Source: Akkermansia sp. (GTDB lineage Bacteria; Verrucomicrobiota; Verrucomicrobiia; Verrucomicrobiales; Akkermansiaceae). From it: a DNA stretch of 35,080 bases. How positions within the stretch are numbered: the first letter of the stretch is position 1; every line of letters begins with the position of its first letter. Location: the NCBI GenBank assembly GCA_017472085.1, contig JAFUQZ010000074.1, positions 1 through 35,080 on the forward strand, read 5' to 3'. A model generated the notes under the pieces. It saw only the letters and a list, made by a program, of their open reading frames with translations. It was not told the origin of the DNA and did no database searches. Positions 1 through 6,452 of this stretch are shown one piece after another. The translations under genes were made by a program, and so were the position numbers.

Positions 1-7
1 AATTTTT

Positions 8-33
8 GGCACTGCGTCAAAAAAGTCGCGTGA
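8..33. repeat. Left terminal inverted repeat of the IS
   Basis: This 26-bp repeat matches 1275-1300 perfectly in inverted orientation. The match stops at base 34. Confidence 0.95.
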
Positions 34-85
34 TGACGGACAGAGGCGCACCAGCCATCAAGAGTTGTGGTAATATGTGGTTGGA

Positions 86-1291
86 ATGAAAATAATACCA
101 ACTCTTGAAATGAAGGGCTGGCGCGCCTCTGCGTCAGATTGTACAGGTAATCAGATACTTGTCAAGTATGAGTTTGTCTCATCTGAAACATTCAGGTGTA
201 GGCTGTGCAATCGCAGCATGCAACGCCGGGGAAGTCGCCAGCTTACTGTAACTGATACCCCTTATATGCAATACGATATAGCACTGCAGATAGAGACACC
301 ATGTCTATACTGTCCTCATTGCTCGAAATATGCCGTTGTCAGGCCTCAATGCATACATCCCAGACGTTGCATGACTCTTCGCCTTATGGGGTATATTGCC
401 AGGTTAATGCAGGAAACATCAGCAAGACTCCTTTCCAATCTTTTACGCTTATCACAAAGCAGTATTTTACGAGCAGATAAAGATATCCTCACGCTCTTGG
501 ATGAAGTGCGCCCCATTCGCATGGACGGTAGACGCGCCCTGATTATAGACGAGAAATACCTAGGGCGAGATAAAAAGTTCGTAACATGTGTGATAGATGG
601 CAGCACCGGGGAAATCCTCTGGCTTAAGGAAGGAAAAGGGACTGCGAGCCTGGATGGATTTTTTCGCTCCCTGACTCGAGAACAGAAAGAAGATATCCAG
701 GTAGTGAGTATTGATAGAGGGAATGCATACCTCAAAGCTCTTCGTGAGCACTTACCCCATGTGAGCATATCGTTTGATCCATTCCACATCATTAAGAATG
801 TAAATGATGCCGTAGATGAAGTCAGGAGAGATTTATGTAAGAGACTGGAGAAGAATGAAAAGAAACTAGTAAAAGGGAATCGCTACTTATTTCTGTGTGG
901 TGAGGAGAATCTGGATGATAACAAGAGGGAAGAATTAGATAAGATTCTGAAACTCAATCAACCTCTGCAAGAAGCATATCTGCTCAAAGAGAAGCTCAGG
1001 CTTGTGTTTCAGTTTTCGAGTTTCAAGAAATGCGCTACCGCCTTCGGAGAATGGATAGCGTTAGCAGAATCTTCAACTCTTAAGCCTTTCAAACGTTTAA
1101 CGAAAACACTTTCGAGACATGCACAACAGGTGCTAAACTTTTTCCGCTATCGGTTGACCTCTGGACGCATTGAAGGAATGAACTCCATGATTGCTCGTAT
1201 CCAACTAAAAACCCGGGGGCTCCCCTCCGTTGATTATCTTCGTCTCAAACTCAGACAGCTAACATCCCCGTCTTTCACGCGACTTTTTTGA
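86..1291 (+). CDS. ISL3-family transposase
   Basis: This is a DDE transposase of about 401 aa, a normal length for ISL3. The N-terminus has paired cysteine motifs (CRLCNRSM, then CLYCPHCSKY), as in the zinc-finger and HTH head of the family. The catalytic core shows acidic residues in VIDGSTGEILWL and VVSIDRGNAYLKAL. The C-terminal glutamate is in SGRIEGMNSMIARI, the characteristic ISL3 E motif. I prefer the ATG at 86; a GTG at 77 in the same frame is also possible. The frame is open to a TGA inside the right inverted repeat. The gene moves only the element itself and has no functional link to its neighbours. Confidence 0.93.
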   Translation: MKIIPTLEMKGWRASASDCTGNQILVKYEFVSSETFRCRLCNRSMQRRGSRQLTVTDTPYMQYDIALQIETPCLYCPHCSKYAVVRPQCIHPRRCMTLRLMGYIARLMQETSARLLSNLLRLSQSSILRADKDILTLLDEVRPIRMDGRRALIIDEKYLGRDKKFVTCVIDGSTGEILWLKEGKGTASLDGFFRSLTREQKEDIQVVSIDRGNAYLKALREHLPHVSISFDPFHIIKNVNDAVDEVRRDLCKRLEKNEKKLVKGNRYLFLCGEENLDDNKREELDKILKLNQPLQEAYLLKEKLRLVFQFSSFKKCATAFGEWIALAESSTLKPFKRLTKTLSRHAQQVLNFFRYRLTSGRIEGMNSMIARIQLKTRGLPSVDYLRLKLRQLTSPSFTRLF

Positions 1292-1300
1292 CGCAGTGCC
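1275..1300. repeat. Right terminal inverted repeat of the IS
   Basis: This is the perfect inverted copy of 8-33. It contains the transposase stop codon (1289-1291) and also supplies the premature stop codon of the lipoprotein gene it interrupts on the minus strand. Confidence 0.95.
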
Positions 1301-1308
1301 GAATTTTT
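1301..1308. repeat. 8-bp target site duplication (right copy)
   Basis: GAATTTTT directly follows the right inverted repeat. The left copy is visible as AATTTTT at 1-7, with its first base lying outside the window. Confidence 0.85.
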
Positions 1309-1841
1309 TTGTATTCTTTTTTCAGCTTCTCCAGTTCCCGAGTCAAGGCTTGAGCAGAATGCTCCAGTTTTTCTTTTGAAAGACCATCTACAAGGGGAAA
1401 TGCTTTCCGGCGATAGTTCCACAGAGCAACTTCACAGGAAAGCGACAGTTGCTCCATATCCCGTACATTCAGCCGCTTCATAATTGCTAACTCTTTGGAT
1501 ACGTTTGCATTTTTGCTATTGTTCCGTTTTCGTAGAGCAGATGCAACTACCTCACATTGATATTTCCTGTAATCGAGATAGTCGGCATGAGCCTGTGCAA
1601 ACGCCTCCGTGGAATCATAGCGGTCACGTTCGGAGGGGAAGTCCGGAATCTTCGTTGCCATCCACACACCTTCTTTTGACAGTATTGCCAGAGCAATGAA
1701 GAACAACTCCAAATCCTCTGCTTTGTTTACCTCTATTTCTTTTGTAACGAACTCACAGCCTTCCCGAATACTGATGGATTTGCAGGAAATCGGAAACAGG
1801 CAAGCAATGCAACAGAAAAAAGGAAAATACTGTATTTTCAT
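1301..1841 (-). pseudogene. Lipoprotein truncated by the IS
   Basis: The ATG at 1841 opens MKIQYFPFFCCIACLFPISC, a lipoprotein signal peptide with its lipobox cysteine at residue 20 (FPISC). A TTG two codons upstream is less likely. The rest is mostly helical and charged, ending in a Lys/Glu-rich segment (KLKKEYKK). The IS junction at 1300/1301 splits an arginine codon. Beyond it the frame reads eight IS-encoded residues and stops at 1275, so the native C-terminus lies left of the window. The gene follows the lipase-like gene by about 26 bp in the same orientation. Function is unknown. A periplasm-facing lipoprotein next to a lipase could be an immunity or adaptor protein, which is only inference. 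The truncated product may still be made. Confidence 0.75.
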
Positions 1842-1867
1842 AGGCAAGACGATGCGGATAGTGGGGC

Positions 1868-2851
1868 TTACATGGTATCGCCGAGACGCTGTGACCAGGA
1901 TTCTCCGTTGGAGTTGTTCTGTGCGGGTGCATCCAGTAATTCCGTCATCGTTTTCTTTGGCGGTTTTACACGCGGGATTTCTACCTGCTCCATGGCAGGC
2001 GGGGTGTAGACCCCGGCATGTTGCTGCATCATGTTGATCCAGGTCGATTCAATGGAGTGTTGCCTGGCATCCCCGGTAAGGTCAAAGGCGGGACTCCACT
2101 TATCACTTGGCTGTTTGCTGTACATCCCCCTAACAAGAATACCTTTTCCAAGGAGTCTCTGACTGCGGTTATAGAGTTGAGCGGGATCAGCTTCATGGAC
2201 AATATCGATTAGCCGGGCGGAGGCTCCGCTTACTCCGGTCGGAAATGCACAGGAGTTTACAGTACATCCCCACAGCCGCTTGGAGTTGATTTCTCGGAGT
2301 ACATACTGAACCATGGCTCCGGCTGCAGAGTACCCGATAACGCCTATGTTCAGCTTCGGGTTGTGAGTGAGCAATTTCTCAACGGTTTCTTTTCCGCTGA
2401 CCGGATTAAATAAGCTTTCCCACTGCTCATCTGAAATGCCAATATCACTGCAATTGACGTGGAACACAACAAACAGCGTGTTGCCGTTTTGCAGCAGGGC
2501 GTGGTATAAGTCCCCGTCAATTTTCCTGAAAGGCTGAACAAGTTGGTAGCCCTTTTGCAGGGCAAGTTTCTTTAAAGAATCAATACCCAGTCCTGCCAGT
2601 TCTGTCAAATCAATAAGACGTGCTCTCTCCCTTGGGGGCAAGGTGTGAAATTCCGTCACGGATGCGTGAATGGGGGGCATGGGGGTTATCGGTACGGCAG
2701 GGGTGGCGTATTCGTATGCAAGGTCATTCATGCATTTGATCACCCCGGCAAACAGTAGCATGGGCACTACGCAAAAAATGAAGAACAGCCGACCGCAACC
2801 GCCTCTGCGGCGACGCCGCCCAAAAAAATCTACATCGTCTCCGAAAAACAT
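1868..2851 (-). CDS. Membrane-anchored class-3-lipase-like hydrolase
   Basis: The 327-aa protein starts with a basic stretch (GRRRRRGGCGR, about 11-21) and one membrane helix (about 22-40). This predicts a cytoplasmic N-terminus and a periplasmic body. The body resembles class 3 lipases (alpha/beta hydrolase fold). A nucleophile-elbow-like motif GYSAAG (173-178) follows a hydrophobic strand, giving Ser175. A candidate Asp222 lies in VHEADPAQL, and a candidate His265 in GDARQHSIES. The elbow is GxSxxG rather than the strict GxSxG, so substrate and activity are uncertain. The C-terminus (about 285-327) is Pro/Lys-rich and probably disordered. The gene begins 16 bp after two coiled-coil genes and ends shortly before the IS-broken lipoprotein. 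It is the only enzyme-like candidate effector in this end of the island. Confidence 0.6.
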   Translation of the reverse strand: MFFGDDVDFFGRRRRRGGCGRLFFIFCVVPMLLFAGVIKCMNDLAYEYATPAVPITPMPPIHASVTEFHTLPPRERARLIDLTELAGLGIDSLKKLALQKGYQLVQPFRKIDGDLYHALLQNGNTLFVVFHVNCSDIGISDEQWESLFNPVSGKETVEKLLTHNPKLNIGVIGYSAAGAMVQYVLREINSKRLWGCTVNSCAFPTGVSGASARLIDIVHEADPAQLYNRSQRLLGKGILVRGMYSKQPSDKWSPAFDLTGDARQHSIESTWINMMQQHAGVYTPPAMEQVEIPRVKPPKKTMTELLDAPAQNNSNGESWSQRLGDTM

Positions 2852-2867
2852 GGCATCAACAATGGTT

Positions 2868-3353
2868 TTAGCGTCCGCGTCCGTCGTTGTCGTGTTCGCG
2901 GTACGCGCTGCGTATTAAATCCTCCCGTGCGTAGGCAGCTTTATTCAGGGCAATTTGTTCGCTCCAATCATAGTTTGCAGCGCGATCCTGTCGATACTGC
3001 AAATCTTTTTCTCTATCCAGTCGTAACTGTTCACTTTCCCGCGTCTCGCGTCCGTTATTGAAGCTTTTGAGGCGTTCCATTTCTGCCTCAAAAGCGGCGG
3101 CTTCCCGCTCCTGTGCCTGCCGGAGCATCTCTTTTGATTCATTCTCCCGGTGCTCTGCGGCAGAAAGTTCAGCTTTCAAATCCCGCATTCGGGAAGCATG
3201 CTCTTCGTATACAAGGAACAGCGAGCGGTCGTCCCCGGGAAAACCAGCCTGTTTGCGGGCTTCCTCATCATCCAGACTGATTCTGGCCTGTACACGCAGC
3301 TCTCTGCACTGCTTGTAGTATAACTCAGCCTGTTGTACTTCTGCACTTTCCAT
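2868..3353 (-). CDS. Charged coiled-coil protein, copy 2 of a tandem pair
   Basis: The 161-aa protein is almost wholly charged helix with long Glu/Lys/Arg runs typical of coiled coil. It has no signal peptide or membrane segment. It aligns with the gene just upstream: both carry an FPxDxR motif near residues 35-45, a central NNGR motif, a Tyr/Arg-rich second half and the same C-terminal signature, DNDGRGR here and DNDGRDR there. These landmarks occur in the same order, which indicates tandem duplication. No enzyme motif is visible. It lies between the VirD4-like ATPase and the lipase-like gene, so a role as adaptor, chaperone or substrate tail is possible but not shown. Confidence 0.7.
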   Translation of the reverse strand: MESAEVQQAELYYKQCRELRVQARISLDDEEARKQAGFPGDDRSLFLVYEEHASRMRDLKAELSAAEHRENESKEMLRQAQEREAAAFEAEMERLKSFNNGRETRESEQLRLDREKDLQYRQDRAANYDWSEQIALNKAAYAREDLIRSAYREHDNDGRGR

Positions 3354-3365
3354 ATATGTATAACG

Positions 3366-3836
3366 TTAGCGGTCTCTGCCATCATTGTCCCGACTGCGCT
3401 CCTGATTTTTTTCCAGGTATTCCTTACGGTAATACTCTTCAGCCTTGCGTCTGTTTTCTTCCTGCATTTTGGCATACTCATCGCGTCCGGCCTGTTGTTT
3501 CAACTCATACTCCCGCGCATAATGAGCCTGCCAGTAGTCGTCATTCATTCTGCCGTTATTGTTCTTGAGGTTATCCTGTTGCTTTGTTTCATACTCCTGC
3601 CGGGCTTTGTTTCTTTCAGCGTCCAGGGCCATTTTTGCCTTGTGTTCCTCTTCTCGGGCTTCTTTTAGCTGAGCATCAAGCTTTTCTAGTTTTTGTTGGT
3701 GCTCATTCAAACGCTCGAAATAAGGTCGGTTGTCGTCCGGGAAATTCCGTTGGTGGTTGTTATACTCATCTTCCAGACGAGCGCGTTTCTGCTCACAGTC
3801 GCGGAGGTGGTCTTCTGCCTGTTGGGTATTTGCCAT
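3366..3836 (-). CDS. Charged coiled-coil protein, copy 1 of a tandem pair
   Basis: The 156-aa protein is soluble, hydrophilic and predicted to be nearly continuous coiled coil. It shares FPDDNR (about residues 31-36), NNGR (about 92-95) and a DNDGRDR tail with the following gene. The ATG is only 8 bp downstream of the stop of the VirD4-like gene, so the two are probably co-translated. Its first codons (ATGGCAAATAC) match those of the VirD4-like gene, which may be chance. I do not recognise a family. A scaffold or substrate-adaptor role for the ATPase is a guess from position. Confidence 0.7.
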   Translation of the reverse strand: MANTQQAEDHLRDCEQKRARLEDEYNNHQRNFPDDNRPYFERLNEHQQKLEKLDAQLKEAREEEHKAKMALDAERNKARQEYETKQQDNLKNNNGRMNDDYWQAHYAREYELKQQAGRDEYAKMQEENRRKAEEYYRKEYLEKNQERSRDNDGRDR

Positions 3837-3843
3837 AATTCAG

Positions 3844-5484
3844 TTATTTATGTTGTGCGTAATATGGGTTGGGTGCGGCTTTGCGTGAGAACATATTGTC
3901 TCTGAAATAGGTCAGACGCTCAGCCATGATGGGGGGGATGCCCTGCACAAAGGTCAGAACGGCCGTTCTGTTCAAACGTCGAACTTCATCAGGATTGAGC
4001 AGGTTACGTGTTATTTCCGAATAGGATTCCGTCTTACTGTTATTTTTGAAGAATTCCGTTGCCTTGCCACTGGTGCCGCTGGAGACGGAGCAGGAGGTTA
4101 TCGTGGCTGCGCCCAGCATTTCAGAAATGTACTTGGCTGTTTCGTGGTCATTGATGCCGAAAAATTGCTGAATTTTGGCATTGGCCAGAAAGGTGGGCCA
4201 GTCATGTTCATACAGAGCTTTGAGCTGTGATAAATCCTGCCACACCATCCAGATGCTCATACCGTAGCCGGCCAGCAGGCTGACGGCCTGTTTCATCATG
4301 GGCAAGGTTCCGAGCTGGGCCATTTCGTCCAGCATGAACAGTACCGGGCACCCATCTTTCGGCGGTTCCATGCTCTGTGTCATGGCAGCCATGGCCATGG
4401 TAATCCACAAGCGAATGAGACGTGCATACCGGGTAAGATGCTGGGGTGGAATTACCAGATAGATGGATACACCACCCATCGTTTTCAAATCATTGAGGTT
4501 ATAGCTCCCCTCACCGCCTTCGTCTGTGTCTCCCAGAGCAGCACATGCGAGCGCCGAATCCAGGAATTCCGTGTGTTTAAGTGCGTTTGAGATGATACTC
4601 TTGATTTCTTCCTGTCCGCCGGAGAGGATTTCATTGCCGGCTCTGCGCAGCAGTCCGCCAGCGGCGGCAGTATCGCCGCACATTTCCCGGATGATAAATT
4701 CCATAATTTCCGGGTAGGGTCTTGCCAGCAGTTCCCGCACTTCTCCCAGATGGCGTTGGCGGTGGGGACCTTTGCCGCACATGACTGCCAGAATCAGACC
4801 TCGCAGCAGTGTGCGAGCCTTATCGTCCCAGTGCGGGTCTTTCGCTCCGACCTCTCTCACAATCATCGCTTCGGCAATATTGGCTGCGATATCGCCCAGT
4901 TCCGGGTTCTGTTTCAGATAGGTGGCGGTGGGTTTGGTGTAATCCACAATGCCGTCCAGCGGATTGATGCTATCAGTTGCTTTGCCTAAAACCCGGAATG
5001 GATCCAGACAGATTACTTCCTGATTTAATACATCGCGTCTGAATTTGGACGTAATGGCATAGTTTTCTCCTTTGGGGTCAATGACAATGACAGAACCCGG
5101 ATAATGCAACAGATTGGGAACCACCAGCCCTACGCCTTTCCCAGAGCGAGTGGGGGCAACGGTGATGATATGACCGTCTCCAGCCCAACCGAGCAATTTA
5201 TTTTCCATGCCACCGCTGATAAGCTTGCCCAGCCCGGACATGAGTTTGGACATGGATGAATCATAATCCTGACGGATGCCGGCGACCAGTTTTTCGGGAT
5301 TAACTAAGCGCCCCAGTACCATGCAACGATTAGGCTTCTCCGCAGAAATGAAGGTTCGGCGTGCCATATCATTGCGGAAGCATTCCCGGGAATGCTGAAA
5401 ATCCGAAAACGCGAACAGACCTTCGGATGCCAGGTCCCCGGCATTGGCCCAGCGGGCACTTCCATAACTATCAGTATTTGCCAT
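3844..5484 (-). CDS. VirD4/TraG-like coupling ATPase, soluble form
   Basis: This protein resembles the type IV coupling ATPases that hand DNA or protein substrates to a secretion channel. I start at the ATG at 5484 (MANTDSYGSARWA, 546 aa) because an AGGAAA ribosome site precedes it and YGSARWA is the usual TraG opening; an in-frame ATG at 5595 would add 37 unconvincing residues. Walker A is APTRSGKGVG (110-119), IDPKGE follows at 135-140, Walker B is VLFMLDEMAQLG (381-392), and WQDLSQL (415-421) and LLNPDEVRRL (about 495-504) match family motifs. The usual N-terminal membrane helices are absent, so the protein should be cytosolic or recruited to a membrane partner. No relaxase or other type IV secretion gene is in the window. 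It follows the zinc-ribbon GTPase by 11 bp. Confidence 0.9.
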   Translation of the reverse strand: MANTDSYGSARWANAGDLASEGLFAFSDFQHSRECFRNDMARRTFISAEKPNRCMVLGRLVNPEKLVAGIRQDYDSSMSKLMSGLGKLISGGMENKLLGWAGDGHIITVAPTRSGKGVGLVVPNLLHYPGSVIVIDPKGENYAITSKFRRDVLNQEVICLDPFRVLGKATDSINPLDGIVDYTKPTATYLKQNPELGDIAANIAEAMIVREVGAKDPHWDDKARTLLRGLILAVMCGKGPHRQRHLGEVRELLARPYPEIMEFIIREMCGDTAAAGGLLRRAGNEILSGGQEEIKSIISNALKHTEFLDSALACAALGDTDEGGEGSYNLNDLKTMGGVSIYLVIPPQHLTRYARLIRLWITMAMAAMTQSMEPPKDGCPVLFMLDEMAQLGTLPMMKQAVSLLAGYGMSIWMVWQDLSQLKALYEHDWPTFLANAKIQQFFGINDHETAKYISEMLGAATITSCSVSSGTSGKATEFFKNNSKTESYSEITRNLLNPDEVRRLNRTAVLTFVQGIPPIMAERLTYFRDNMFSRKAAPNPYYAQHK

Positions 5485-5495
5485 GATGTTTTCCT

Positions 5496-6446
5496 TTATG
5501 ATTGTTTGATGAAACCGTTCTGTGCCATAATCCACAACAGAGGTTCTTCCGCACGCAGAGCATCCGATTTTGATGAGCAGCCGAATAGTGCACATTTCGC
5601 GTCCTGCATCAATAATTTCTGCAGACGGGTATCGGCAGCGCTCAGCCAGGCGGACATCTCACAGCTTATGGTGCCCTGTTCGCCTGCATCCAGAGAGCCG
5701 TTATGGATGCAATCCCGACAGACGCGGTGAATCGATGGCCTCAGTTCCCACTTTCCTGCGGTATGATTTCTGAGTAAGTCCGTTTTGTTCAGGGTTACCG
5801 CCACGGGAATACCTGTGAACTCCTTTTTGATTCGTCCCAACAGCCTGAGAAAAGTTTCATCGCTTCCCTTTGCCGGAGCCAGAGAAGAATTGGCTGTAAC
5901 AGATGTAAAAGTACCGGGTTCAGTCATCAGAATGATGCCGGAGAGCGCTTGTTTTTTGGGGGAGTTCAGGGTTTCACCCCGGCTTTCTGAGAGAGAGAGC
6001 AGAATATTTCTGCCCCTGTTGTGCAGACAGAAAAGTTTGCTTTTTCCGTTTCCTGCGTACTGTTCCATCACAGACCAACCGAATGCGGTACTCAATTGTC
6101 TGAAACGTTCAACAACAGCTTCCATCCAGGTGCTCTTTCCGCAGCCTTCATCTCCCACAAGTGCAATATGAAGCGTGCGAGTGGAACGCTCCAGCATGGC
6201 AGACGGGAATTCTCCCTTGCAGCGCGGGCAGGCACAGAACCCCATTTTCCTGTCACAGGTTTTGCACTGGGGAAAGAGTGTACGGGTGCATTCTGCGAAA
6301 AGCGGGGGAGGACAAATCCCCAATTTCTGCAGGAAATTTAATTTTGCCGGAGCCAGTGATTTTGGGAAACAGACCGGTCTGTAGTACTGAATCTCTCCCA
6401 CAGAAAGAGGACTGTAGCAGTGTGGACAATATGGTGTTTTAGCCAT
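5496..6446 (-). CDS. Zinc-ribbon P-loop GTPase
   Basis: The 316-aa protein has a cysteine-rich head (CPHC at 7-10, CKTC at 61-64, CPRC at 73-76) that should form zinc ribbons. A GTPase domain follows. The P-loop is GDEGCGKS (98-105). A candidate switch II is SESRGE (about 153-158), with Glu in place of the usual Asp. The guanine-specificity motif is NKTD (220-223), and SSKSD near 291-295 can serve as G5. The layout recalls TRAFAC-type double-GTPase proteins found with other multi-gene conflict systems, but I cannot verify this by search. It sits 6 bp after the large J-like zinc-ribbon protein and 11 bp before the VirD4-like ATPase, clearly in one operon. A nucleotide switch controlling that ATPase or the Hsp70s is a reasonable inference. 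Confidence 0.75.
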   Translation of the reverse strand: MAKTPYCPHCYSPLSVGEIQYYRPVCFPKSLAPAKLNFLQKLGICPPPLFAECTRTLFPQCKTCDRKMGFCACPRCKGEFPSAMLERSTRTLHIALVGDEGCGKSTWMEAVVERFRQLSTAFGWSVMEQYAGNGKSKLFCLHNRGRNILLSLSESRGETLNSPKKQALSGIILMTEPGTFTSVTANSSLAPAKGSDETFLRLLGRIKKEFTGIPVAVTLNKTDLLRNHTAGKWELRPSIHRVCRDCIHNGSLDAGEQGTISCEMSAWLSAADTRLQKLLMQDAKCALFGCSSKSDALRAEEPLLWIMAQNGFIKQS

Positions 6447-6452
6447 GGTTAG

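Larger units (their letters stand above)
8..1300 (+). mobile_element. Complete ISL3-family insertion sequence
   Basis: The element is 1293 bp and carries one transposase gene. It is bounded by 26-bp perfect terminal inverted repeats at 8-33 and 1275-1300, outer end GGCACTGCGTCAAAAAAGTC. Bases 1301-1308 read GAATTTTT, and the window opens with AATTTTT at 1-7. Seven of the eight bases of a target duplication are therefore visible on the left, and the missing G would be at position 0. An 8-bp duplication at an AT-rich target is usual for ISL3 elements (family knowledge). The ends and the reading frame are intact, so it may still be active. It lies in the 3' part of a lipoprotein gene on the other strand. 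Confidence 0.93.
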
